From assembly GCF_041051975.1 (NCBI RefSeq), contig NZ_CP163435.1:3782001-3846000 (forward strand): a stretch of 64,000 bases of DNA, in the 5' to 3' direction. The notes under the pieces are model-generated. The model saw only the letters and a program-made list of their open reading frames with translations. It was not told the DNA's origin and made no database searches. The position numbers were made by a program, and so were the translations under genes. This stretch comes from Streptomyces sp. R21 (lineage in GTDB: Bacteria > Actinomycetota > Actinomycetes > Streptomycetales > Streptomycetaceae). This document shows, one piece after another, positions 33,353 through 40,985 of the stretch; the first letter of the stretch is position 1, and the number at the start of each line of letters is the position of its first letter.

Positions 33353-33808
33353 CTACAACTTGAACACCTGATGGCACCGGGAGAACATCTGTCGCGCCCG
33401 TTCCACCCAATCACTGGCCAGAGCATCGAAATCCGTCTGGGTGATCCGGCAGGTCAGTGGCAGGTCGCAGACCCCGGCGAGACAGGGGCGCGGACCTCGT
33501 ACGTCCCATACGGAAAGCATGGGATTCAATTGTTCGGTGTTCCATGCGTTCGACGCGGCGGCGGCGACAGCGAGTTGGTCCTGCCGCAGGTAATGGCCGT
33601 CCGTCGCAAAGGCGACAAGGAGCCGTTTGGTGGCCATGAAGCGCACCGTGACCATCCGCCCCGTCTCCTTGAGATCGAATTGCAGGGAGACGGAATCGGC
33701 GTCGTGCGCGGTGTGGTAATTCCTTCGGGCCACCCAGTTCTGCACCAACTGCCGCCAGTGCACGCCGATTTCGAGGACCTGACCGGGCAGGGGTTCAGCG
33801 GCCGCCAC
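33353..33808 (-). CDS. YbjN-like protein coupled to a Ser/Thr kinase
   Basis: A 151-residue soluble protein with the mixed pattern of YbjN/type III chaperone-like domains (VSLQFDLKETGRMVTVRFMAT; a helix with AAAASNAWNTEQLNPMLSV). YbjN proteins are often linked with sensory or envelope regulation, but their biochemistry is uncertain. The GTG start overlaps the kinase gene by 14 bases, so the protein is translationally coupled to the kinase and is a likely substrate or regulator. Family call is moderate. Confidence 0.6.
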   Translation of the reverse strand: MAAAEPLPGQVLEIGVHWRQLVQNWVARRNYHTAHDADSVSLQFDLKETGRMVTVRFMATKRLLVAFATDGHYLRQDQLAVAAAASNAWNTEQLNPMLSVWDVRGPRPCLAGVCDLPLTCRITQTDFDALASDWVERARQMFSRCHQVFKL

Positions 33809-34781
33809 GGCCCACCGCCTCGGCGACCATCGCGTCGGTCAGCCCGGCGTCCAGCAGCGCCTGGGCGTGCAGCAGCAGACAGGACGACACCGAGACGCTC
33901 GTACTCGCGTTGCGGCGGTAGATCAGCTCCTTGGTCTTCACCTTGATGCTCCTGGCCACGTTGGGCGGAGGCCAGGCCGCCGGTTTCGGGTGCTCCTCCA
34001 GCAACTCCGCGAGGAGGTCGTCCAGTACGGGCCGGTCCTCGGGCCGCTTGGCCAGGCAGTGCGCGATGACGTCCCGCATCCCCTGGGGCACGCCGTCGAG
34101 TTGGGGCTGCTCGTGGGCGACCCGGTAGCGCACCGCCTCCCCGCTTCCGTGCGGTGCGCGGCCGGTGAGGGCGTACACCAGCACTCCACCGAGCGAGAAG
34201 ACGTCGCTGGGCGTGCCCACCCGCGCCCCGGTCACCTGCTCGGGCGACATGAACGGCGGTGTGCCGACCACGACGCCGACCTGGGTGAGGCCGGGTGCGC
34301 CGTCGACCCGGGAGATGCCGAAATCGATGACGCGCGGACCGTCGGAGGCGAGCAGGACGTTCGCCGGTTTCAGGTCCCGGTGGATCACCCGGGCGGCGTG
34401 GATCGCCTGCAGTGCCTCGACCAGGCCCGCGCCGAGCCGCCGCACCTGGGGTTCGGGCAGCGGCCCGTCCGTGCGGACCGCCTCGGCGAGCGAGGGCCCG
34501 GTGACATACATCGTGGCCAGCCACGGCAGTTCGGCCTCCGTGTCGGCGTCGACCACGGCCGCGGTGTACGCGCCGCTCACCTTCCGCGCCGCCTCGACCT
34601 CCCGCGCGAACCTCGTCCTGAACTCGGCCTCCGCCGCGAGTTCCGCGCGCACCACCTTGACCGCCACCTCCATCCCGGCCCGCGTACGGCCGAGATACAC
34701 CCATCCCATCCCACCGGAACCGAGCCGCCCCACGATCTGGTACGGCCCCACCTGCATGGGATCGCTGACCGGTGTGCGCAC
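33795..34781 (-). CDS. Cytosolic Hanks-type serine/threonine protein kinase
   Basis: The 328-residue protein has a complete eukaryotic-like kinase domain at about residues 12-265: glycine loop GRLGSGGMGWVYLG, lysine in VAVKVVR, catalytic loop HRDLKPANVLL, DFGIS, and the TPPFMSPEQ activation segment. No membrane helix or PASTA repeat follows; the remaining 60 residues are a short unknown tail (SIKVKTKELIYRR). It therefore differs from PknB-type kinases and works in the cytosol. The GTG start has GAGG upstream. It forms a two-gene unit with the YbjN-like gene and lies upstream of the TerY-P triad, to which it may connect. Confidence 0.92.
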   Translation of the reverse strand: MRTPVSDPMQVGPYQIVGRLGSGGMGWVYLGRTRAGMEVAVKVVRAELAAEAEFRTRFAREVEAARKVSGAYTAAVVDADTEAELPWLATMYVTGPSLAEAVRTDGPLPEPQVRRLGAGLVEALQAIHAARVIHRDLKPANVLLASDGPRVIDFGISRVDGAPGLTQVGVVVGTPPFMSPEQVTGARVGTPSDVFSLGGVLVYALTGRAPHGSGEAVRYRVAHEQPQLDGVPQGMRDVIAHCLAKRPEDRPVLDDLLAELLEEHPKPAAWPPPNVARSIKVKTKELIYRRNASTSVSVSSCLLLHAQALLDAGLTDAMVAEAVGRGGR

Positions 34782-34888
34782 CCCCGCTCACCTCATTTCG
34801 GGCTTCTTTGCACGATGTCAGGAGTGTCCCGCGATTCCACGGCTTTTTCAGCCAGTCGGGCGCCCTTCAACCCCCCGGGCAGCCGAAA

Positions 34889-34928
34889 GAGCCGGGGCCC
34901 CGCACACCGTTGTGCGGGGCCCCGGCTC
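34889..34928 (-). terminator. Strong terminator of pckG
   Basis: Perfect 18-base arms (34889-34906 and 34911-34928) around a CCGT loop, 80 bases past the pckG stop and before the start of the kinase gene. On the minus strand the stem is followed by a short T-rich sequence. This is the strongest hairpin in the window. Confidence 0.92.
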
Positions 34929-35008
34929 CCGGGATTGCCGTCACCGCGGCCGGCCTTGACGACGTCGCAGGTCAGGGCAACGGACCGGCCGCGGAGTTCG
35001 AGGGGGCG

Positions 35009-36832
35009 TCAGCCCAGGCGCTGGACCAGCGCGCGGTACTCGTCCCACAGCTCCTTCGGCGTGTGCTCGCCGAAGGTGTTGAGGTGCTCGGGCACGAGCG
35101 AGGCCTCCTCGCGCCACACCTCCTTGTCGACCGTGAGCAGGAAGTCCAGGTCGGACTCGGAGAGGTCGAGACCCTCGGTGTCGAGGGCGCCCTTGGCCGG
35201 CAGCACGCCGATCGGTGTCTCGACGCCCTCGGCCCTGCCGTCGAGCCGGTCCACGATCCACTTCAGGACGCGGCTGTTCTCGCCGAAGCCGGGCCAGACG
35301 AACTTGCCCTCGTCGTTCTTGCGGAACCAGTTGACGTAGTAGATCTTCGGCAGCTTGGACTGGTCCTTGTCCTTGGCCACGTCGATCCAGTGCCCCATGT
35401 AGTCGCCCATGTTGTAGCCGCAGAACGGCAGCATGGCGAAGGGGTCGCGGCGCAGCTCGCCGACCTTGCCCTCGGCGGCGGCGGTCTTCTCGGAGGCGAC
35501 GTTCGCGCCGAGGAAGACGCCGTGGTTCCAGTCGAAGGACTCGGTGACCAGCGGGACCGCGGTCGCGCGACGGCCGCCGAAGAGGATCGCCGAGATCGGC
35601 ACGCCCTTGGGGTCCTCCCACTCGGGCGCGATGATCGGGCACTGCGAGGCGGGGGTGGTGAAGCGGGCGTTGGGGTGGGCGGCCGGGACGCCGGACTCCG
35701 GGGTCCAGTCGTTGCCCTTCCAGTCGGTCAGGTGCGCCGGAGTCTCCTCCGTCATGCCCTCCCACCAGACGTCGTTGTCGTCCGTGAGCGCGACGTTGGT
35801 GAAGACGGAGTTGCCCCAGAGCGTCTTCATCGCGTTGGCGTTGGTGTGCTCACCGGTGCCGGGCGCGACGCCGAAGAAACCGGCCTCGGGGTTGATCGCG
35901 TACAGCCGGCCGTCCTCGCCGAACCGCATCCACGCGATGTCGTCACCGATCGTCTCGACCGTCCAGCCGGAGACCGTCGGCTCCAGCATGGCGAGGTTCG
36001 TCTTGCCGCAGGCGCTCGGGAAGGCGGCGGCGACGTACTTCGACTCGCCCTGCGGGGGCGTCAGCTTGAGGATCAGCATGTGCTCGGCGAGCCAGCCCTC
36101 GTCGCGCGCCATGACGGAGGCGATACGCAGGGCGTAGCACTTCTTGCCGAGCAGCGCGTTGCCGCCGTAGCCCGAGCCGTACGACCAGATCTCGCGGCTC
36201 TCCGGGAAGTGCGAGATGTACTTCGTGGAGTTGCACGGCCACGGGACATCGGCCTCACCCTCGGCCAGCGGCGCTCCGAGCGTGTGCACAGCACGCACGA
36301 AGAAGCCGTCGGTGCCCAGCTCGTCCAGCACCGCCTGGCCCATGCGGGTCATGGTGCGCATGGAGACGGCGACGTACGCGGAGTCGGTGATCTCGACGCC
36401 GATCGCGGAGAGGTCCGAGCCGAGCGGGCCCATGCAGAACGGGACGACGTACAGGGTGCGGCCGCGCATCGAGCCGCGGAAGACGCCCTTCTCACCGCTG
36501 AAGATCTCCCGCATCTCGGCGGGGTCCTTCCAGTGGTTGGTGGGGCCGGCGTCCTCCTCCTTCTCGGAGCAGATGAACGTCCGGTCCTCGACGCGCGCGA
36601 CATCGGTCGGGTCGGAGGCGGCGTAGTACGAGTTCGGGCGCTTGATCGGGTCGAGCTTCCGGAAGGTGCCCTTGCGGACGAGCTCCTCGCTCAGACGCTC
36701 GTATTCGGCCTCGGAACCGTCACACCAGACCACGTTGTCCGGCTCGGTCAGTTCTGCGATCTCGTTCACCCACGAGATCAGTTCCTTGTGCTGGGTGGGG
36801 ACGGTGGAGGGAGCCGCGATGTCGCGCGCCAC
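35009..36832 (-). CDS. pckG: Phosphoenolpyruvate carboxykinase (GTP)
   Basis: The 607-residue enzyme is a full-length GTP-type PEPCK that converts oxaloacetate and GTP to phosphoenolpyruvate, CO2 and GDP, the entry step of gluconeogenesis. Visible motifs include the P-loop PSACGKTNLAM (about residues 268-278), the substrate segment YGGNALLGKKCYALRIAS, the metal region GDDIAWM and the guanine-binding NWFRKN segment. The GTG at 36832 has AGGAG 5 bases upstream. It is monocistronic with a strong terminator. Its 5' region of 323 bases is shared with the divergent hemolysin-III-family gene. Confidence 0.97.
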   Translation of the reverse strand: MARDIAAPSTVPTQHKELISWVNEIAELTEPDNVVWCDGSEAEYERLSEELVRKGTFRKLDPIKRPNSYYAASDPTDVARVEDRTFICSEKEEDAGPTNHWKDPAEMREIFSGEKGVFRGSMRGRTLYVVPFCMGPLGSDLSAIGVEITDSAYVAVSMRTMTRMGQAVLDELGTDGFFVRAVHTLGAPLAEGEADVPWPCNSTKYISHFPESREIWSYGSGYGGNALLGKKCYALRIASVMARDEGWLAEHMLILKLTPPQGESKYVAAAFPSACGKTNLAMLEPTVSGWTVETIGDDIAWMRFGEDGRLYAINPEAGFFGVAPGTGEHTNANAMKTLWGNSVFTNVALTDDNDVWWEGMTEETPAHLTDWKGNDWTPESGVPAAHPNARFTTPASQCPIIAPEWEDPKGVPISAILFGGRRATAVPLVTESFDWNHGVFLGANVASEKTAAAEGKVGELRRDPFAMLPFCGYNMGDYMGHWIDVAKDKDQSKLPKIYYVNWFRKNDEGKFVWPGFGENSRVLKWIVDRLDGRAEGVETPIGVLPAKGALDTEGLDLSESDLDFLLTVDKEVWREEASLVPEHLNTFGEHTPKELWDEYRALVQRLG

Positions 36833-37155
36833 GATTGCTCCTAGATGAGGGGTTTTATGTTGAGTGCCCCGTGGGGGCTGCGACCCGGATGCTTCGTGGT
36901 GATTGCCCTGGCGCTCATCCGGTGCCGACCACACTCATTTGATCATCCGACGCAACTGCGCATATGTCCAGAGGGCCTCACACCTGAGCGGAGTGACCAT
37001 CACCACTCCCGAGAAGGTTTCCTGACGCACATCGCCGGTTCACCCCCAGTACCCCCGAACGGCCGTACCACCGCGCGTGAGAGCATGGACACTATTGACC
37101 GTTCATTGCGTCGTACTGATACGTAACTTACGGTTCCGTAGGTACGATTCGTTCC
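36833..37155. other. Divergent intergenic region between pckG and the hemolysin-III-family gene
   Basis: No gene is supported. The right end holds a TTGACC hexamer (37095-37100), TACGTA (37120-37125) and the palindromic operator at 37126-37143 that control the gene at 37156. The left part must contain the pckG promoter; I see no clear hexamer pair there. Confidence 0.5.
37126..37143 (+). promoter_or_regulatory. 18-base palindromic operator before the hemolysin-III-family gene
   Basis: ACTTACGG-TT-CCGTAGGT is a near-perfect palindrome (7 of 8 positions pair) located 12 bases before the ATG at 37156. Its form suits a TetR-family dimer. No TetR gene is adjacent, so the regulator is encoded elsewhere. 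Confidence 0.65.
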
Positions 37156-37893
37156 ATGACTTCGCCCGTCCCCGACGCGCCCACGGACTCGCCGGCCGAC
37201 AGCCGCGGGTCCGGCGCGGCCTCCCTGCCGCACCAGCTCACCCACACCGCGCTGCAAGAGGTCAAGCCCAAGCTGCGAGGCTGGCTGCACCTCGGCATGT
37301 TCCCGGCCGCGCTCGTCTCCGGCCTGGTGCTCACCGCTCTCGCGGACACCACCCGTGCCCGTATCGCCTGCGGGATCTTCGCCCTGACGGCCTGTCTGCT
37401 GTTCGGCGTGAGCGCGGTCTACCACCGCGGCACCTGGAGCCCGCGCATGGACGGCGTCCTGCGCAGACTCGACCACGCGAACATCTTCCTGATCATCGCG
37501 GGCACCTACACCCCGCTGACGATGCTGTTGCTGCCGGGCACCAAGGGGCAGTGGCTCCTGTGGAGCATCTGGGCCGCGGCGGCGGCGGGCATCATCTTCC
37601 GGGTGTTCTGGGTCGGCGCCCCGCGCTGGCTCTACACCCCCTGCTACATCGCGATGGGCTGGGCGGCCGTCTTCTTCCTCCCCGACTTCCTGCACACGGG
37701 CGGCGTCGCCGTCCTCGTCCTGGTCGTCGTGGGCGGTCTGCTCTACAGCGCGGGCGGCGTCATCTACGGCATCAAGCGCCCCAACCCGTCACCGCGCTGG
37801 TTCGGCTTCCACGAGGTCTTCCACTCCCTCACGCTCGCGGCGTTCGCCGTGCACTACGTCGGCATCTCACTGGTGGCCTATCAGCACGGGTGA
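37156..37893 (+). CDS. trhA: Hemolysin III family (PAQR/TrhA) membrane protein
   Basis: A 245-residue protein with seven membrane helices of the PAQR superfamily. The conserved metal-site residues are present: SAVYHRGTWSPRMDGVLRRLDHANIF contains the S/H/D set (split over helices 2-3), and the C-terminal HEVFHSLTLAAFAVHYVG has the two histidines. PAQR proteins are zinc-dependent membrane hydrolase-like proteins; TrhA helps membrane energetics in bacteria. True haemolysis is not implied. A TetR-like palindrome upstream suggests repression, and a terminator follows, so it is monocistronic. Confidence 0.9.
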   Translation: MTSPVPDAPTDSPADSRGSGAASLPHQLTHTALQEVKPKLRGWLHLGMFPAALVSGLVLTALADTTRARIACGIFALTACLLFGVSAVYHRGTWSPRMDGVLRRLDHANIFLIIAGTYTPLTMLLLPGTKGQWLLWSIWAAAAAGIIFRVFWVGAPRWLYTPCYIAMGWAAVFFLPDFLHTGGVAVLVLVVVGGLLYSAGGVIYGIKRPNPSPRWFGFHEVFHSLTLAAFAVHYVGISLVAYQHG

Positions 37894-37917
37894 TCCCCTC
37901 CCACCAGCTTCTTTCCA

Positions 37918-37946
37918 GGGCCGCGGCTTACCAGCCGCGGCCCTTT
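37918..37946 (+). terminator. Terminator of the hemolysin-III-family gene
   Basis: GGGCCGCGGCT and AGCCGCGGCCC form an 11-base perfect stem around TACC, followed by TTT. It lies 24 bases past the stop codon. Confidence 0.9.
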
Positions 37947-37971
37947 GCCATGTCTTGAAGGCGCCTCCCCA

Positions 37972-38004
37972 TTGACAGTCGCCCCTTTTTGAGAGCTACT
38001 CTCA
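37972..38004 (+). promoter_or_regulatory. Promoter and TetR-type operator of the MFS/TetR operon
   Basis: TTGACA (37972-37977) and TACTCT (37997-38002) form a promoter with a long 19-base spacer. The perfect palindrome TGAGAG-CTA-CTCTCA (37990-38004) covers the -10. The -10 ends 6 bases before the ATG at 38009, so the mRNA is probably leaderless. The TetR encoded downstream is the obvious ligand-responsive repressor. Confidence 0.75.
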
Positions 38005-38008
38005 TTTC

Positions 38009-39577
38009 ATGGTTACTGTCACTCAGCACGAAGACACCCGGCGCGACCCCCGCCGCTGGTGGGCCCTCGGGGCCCTGGTCGCGAGCATGCTGGTGCTCGG
38101 CTTCGACATGACGATCCTCAACGTGGCCCTGCCGACGATGGCCCGGGACCTCGGCGCCTCCACCGGCCAGCAGCAGTGGATGGCCGACGCCTACGTCGTC
38201 GTCTTCGCCTCGCTGATGCTCCCGGCGGGCCTGCTCGGCGACCGCTTCGGACGGCGCCGGATGCTCATCACGGGCCTCGCGATCTTCCTCGCCGGATCCC
38301 TGCTCGGCGCCCTCGCCGGTGATGTCACGCCCGTCGTCGTCGCCCGCGGCGTGATGGGGATCGGCGGCGCGCTCGTGATGCCGCTCGCCCTGGCCGTCCT
38401 GCCCTCGCTCTTCGGGCCCGACGAGCGCACCAAGGCCGTGGGCGCCGTCTCCGCCGCCTCCGCGCTGGGCCTGCCGCTCGGCCCGATCATCGGCGGCTGG
38501 CTCCTCAACCACTTCTGGTGGGGCTCGGTCTTCCTGGTCAACGTGCCGATGGCCGCGATCGGCATCGCCGCCTGCGTGTTCCTGCTCCCCGAAACGCGCG
38601 ACCCCGCCTCCCCCAAGGTGGACGCCGTCTCCACCGCGCTCACCGCGGCCGGCCTCAGCATCCTCATCTACGCGATCATCGAGGCCCCGCACCGCGGCTG
38701 GGGCGACCCGCTGATCCTCGCCTTCTTCGCCGGCTCCGCGGCCCTGGTCGCGCTCCTCGTCGCACGGGAGCGCCGCAGCGCCCGTCCGATGCTGGACCTC
38801 TCCCTCCTCACCCAGCGCGGCTTCCTGCTGAACACCCTCGCCGCGACCCTGGTGATGTTCGTGCTGTCGGGGCTGATGTTCGTGCTGCCGCAGTATCTGC
38901 AGGCGGTCCTCGGGCAGGACGCGCTCGCCACCGGGGTGCGGCTGCTGCCGATGATGGCCGGACTGCTGGTGGCCGCGAAGGGCGCGGGTCCCCTGGTCGG
39001 GAAGTTCGGACCGCGCGCGGTGGTCAGCGCGGCCCTGGTCGCGCTCGCCTTCGCCGGGTTCCTCGGCAGCCGTACGACGGTCGGCGACGGCTACGGATTC
39101 ACCGCCCTGTGGCTTTCCGTCGCCGGACTGGGCTTCGGGTTCGCCGTCGTCCCCGCGATGTCCGCGGCCCTCGGCACGCTGCCCCGCGACCGGGCCGGCA
39201 GCGGCTCCGGCCTGCTGATGACAGTGCGTCAGGTGGGCAGCGCGATCGGTATCGCCCTGCTCGGCTCGCTCCTGGCGAGCGCGTACGGCGGACGGCTCGA
39301 CACCTCCGGGCTGCCGCACGCGGCCGCCACCACCGCCGGGGACTCCGTGATCGGCGCCCATGTCGTCGCGGCCCGGCTCGGCGACCACGCCCTCGCGGCC
39401 TCCGCCGACGCCGCCTATCTGCACGGCATGGACCTGGTCCTGCTGGTCACCGGGATCGCCGCGCTCGTCACGGCGCTGCTGGCCGCGGCGCTGCTGCCGA
39501 ACCCGGCGCCCGCGGCCCCGCCCGCCCCCGCCGAGGACACCGCCATGGCCGCGGCCCCGGCCGATGCCGGACAATGA
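38009..39577 (+). CDS. DHA2-family MFS drug exporter (EmrB/QacA type)
   Basis: The 522-residue protein has 14 predicted membrane helices and the motifs of drug:H+ antiporter-2 proteins: motif D1-like LGFDMTILNVALPTMARDL near residue 30-50, motif A GLLGDRFGRRRMLITG (about 72-88) and motif C SALGLPLGPIIGGWL (about 150-165). It should export a drug or an endogenous small molecule. The stop overlaps the start of the tetR gene (ATGA), and a palindrome sits on its promoter, which is the common self-regulated efflux pair. Confidence 0.92.
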   Translation: MVTVTQHEDTRRDPRRWWALGALVASMLVLGFDMTILNVALPTMARDLGASTGQQQWMADAYVVVFASLMLPAGLLGDRFGRRRMLITGLAIFLAGSLLGALAGDVTPVVVARGVMGIGGALVMPLALAVLPSLFGPDERTKAVGAVSAASALGLPLGPIIGGWLLNHFWWGSVFLVNVPMAAIGIAACVFLLPETRDPASPKVDAVSTALTAAGLSILIYAIIEAPHRGWGDPLILAFFAGSAALVALLVARERRSARPMLDLSLLTQRGFLLNTLAATLVMFVLSGLMFVLPQYLQAVLGQDALATGVRLLPMMAGLLVAAKGAGPLVGKFGPRAVVSAALVALAFAGFLGSRTTVGDGYGFTALWLSVAGLGFGFAVVPAMSAALGTLPRDRAGSGSGLLMTVRQVGSAIGIALLGSLLASAYGGRLDTSGLPHAAATTAGDSVIGAHVVAARLGDHALAASADAAYLHGMDLVLLVTGIAALVTALLAAALLPNPAPAAPPAPAEDTAMAAAPADAGQ

Positions 39578-40215
39578 CCGGCATGGCCGCCACCGCACAC
39601 CGCTCCTCCACCGCCGCGGGGCCCCAGCCGGGCCTCCGCGAGCGGAAGAAGATGAAGACCCGCATCGCGATCCGTGACGCGACGTACCGGCTGATCCAGG
39701 AGCAGGGGTACGACGCCACCACGATCGAGCAGATCGCGGAGGCGGCCGAGGTCTCCCCGTCGACGGTCTTCCGCTACTTCCCCACCAAGGAGGACATCGT
39801 CCTCACCGACGAGTACGACCCGGTCATCGAGCAGGAGCTGACGGAGCGCCCCGCGGACGAGCCGTGGATGGACTCGCTGCGGTACGCGATGAACAAGGCG
39901 GTCGGCGTCGGCGTCACCGACGAGCCCGAGGTGACCCGGCTGCGCACCCGGCTGATGGTCGAGGTGCCCGCGGTGCGCTCCCGGATGATGGAGAGCATGT
40001 CGGTCACCGGCCGCATGCTGTGCCGGATCATCGGTCAGCGCACCGGCCTGGACCCGGACGGCCTGGAGGTACGCGTCTTCGCGATGTCCCTCATCGGCGG
40101 CCTGATGGAGACCTCCCTGTACTGGGCGGAGACGGACCACCAGGAGGACTTCGCCGCCCTGGTCGACCGCACCCTGAACGTCCTGGAACACGGGTTGCCC
40201 ACCACGAAACCCTGA
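39574..40215 (+). CDS. TetR-family transcriptional repressor of the efflux operon
   Basis: A 213-residue TetR protein. The helix-turn-helix lies at about residues 25-75 (RIAIRDATYRLIQEQGYDATT; IAEAAEVSPSTVFRYFPTKEDIV), and the C-terminal domain is variable as usual (MESMSVTGRMLCRIIGQ). The ATG at 39574 overlaps the MFS stop; an ATG at 39583 is an alternative. By position it should bind the TGAGAG-N3-CTCTCA palindrome upstream of the MFS gene and be released by the transported compound. Confidence 0.9.
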   Translation: MTGMAATAHRSSTAAGPQPGLRERKKMKTRIAIRDATYRLIQEQGYDATTIEQIAEAAEVSPSTVFRYFPTKEDIVLTDEYDPVIEQELTERPADEPWMDSLRYAMNKAVGVGVTDEPEVTRLRTRLMVEVPAVRSRMMESMSVTGRMLCRIIGQRTGLDPDGLEVRVFAMSLIGGLMETSLYWAETDHQEDFAALVDRTLNVLEHGLPTTKP

Positions 40216-40250
40216 GGCCGGCGCCCCATCGCCCATGGCATCCTGACCCG

Positions 40251-40976
40251 GTGAACGGACCGGAGATCCACGTCGAATTCGCCCCCGAACTGGGGATGTT
40301 CGTCCCGCCCGCCCGGCGCACCGGCGCCACCGCGGTCGTCACCGACGGCGTCTCGACGCTCGGCCATGTCGTCGAGTCGCTCGGCGTCCCGCTGACGGAG
40401 GCCGGCGCCCTCGTCGTGAACGGACGCCCGGTGCCGGTGTCGTACATCCCCGCGGCGGGCGACACCGTGGACGTACGGCCCGTCGAGCGTCCGCAGCAGG
40501 TGCCCGGCGCGCCCCTGCGCTTCCTTCTCGACGTCCATCTCGGCACGCTGGCCCGGCGGTTGAGGCTGCTGGGCGTCGATGCGGCGTACGAGTCGACGGA
40601 CATCGGCGACCCGGCGCTCGCCGCCCGCTCGGCCGCCGAGAGGCGCGTCATGCTCAGCCGTGACCGGGGCCTGCTGCACCGCCGTGAGCTGTGGGCGGGC
40701 GCCTTCGTCTACAGCACCCGGCCCGACGACCAACTCCGCGACGTTCTGGGCCGGTTCGCTCCCACCCTGATGCCGTGGACGCGGTGCACGGCCTGCAACG
40801 GTCTCCTCCAGGAAGCCACCAAGGACCAGGTCGCCGACCGTATCGAGGACGGCACCCAGCGCTCGTACGACGTCTTCGCGCAGTGCGCGCAGTGCGGCCG
40901 CGCCTACTGGAAGGGCGCGCACCACGACAGCCTGGAGGCCATCGTGGAGCGCGCCCTCGCGGAGTTCGGGAGCTGA
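40251..40976 (+). CDS. Mut7-C RNase-domain protein with ubiquitin-like N-terminus
   Basis: The 241-residue protein has a ThiS/ubiquitin-like beta domain (about residues 1-80; LVVNGRPVPVSYIPAAGD) and a Mut7-C PIN-like RNase domain (about 88-235; FLLDVHLGTLARRLRLLGVDAAY; MLSRDRGLLHRR) followed by a zinc ribbon with two Cys-x2-Cys pairs (RCTACNG and QCAQCGRAYW). It probably acts on RNA, but targets are unknown. The GTG start has no clear ribosome binding site. It is convergent with the copper radical oxidase gene, 9 bases apart. Confidence 0.85.
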   Translation: MNGPEIHVEFAPELGMFVPPARRTGATAVVTDGVSTLGHVVESLGVPLTEAGALVVNGRPVPVSYIPAAGDTVDVRPVERPQQVPGAPLRFLLDVHLGTLARRLRLLGVDAAYESTDIGDPALAARSAAERRVMLSRDRGLLHRRELWAGAFVYSTRPDDQLRDVLGRFAPTLMPWTRCTACNGLLQEATKDQVADRIEDGTQRSYDVFAQCAQCGRAYWKGAHHDSLEAIVERALAEFGS

Positions 40977-40985
40977 CGAGAAGAG

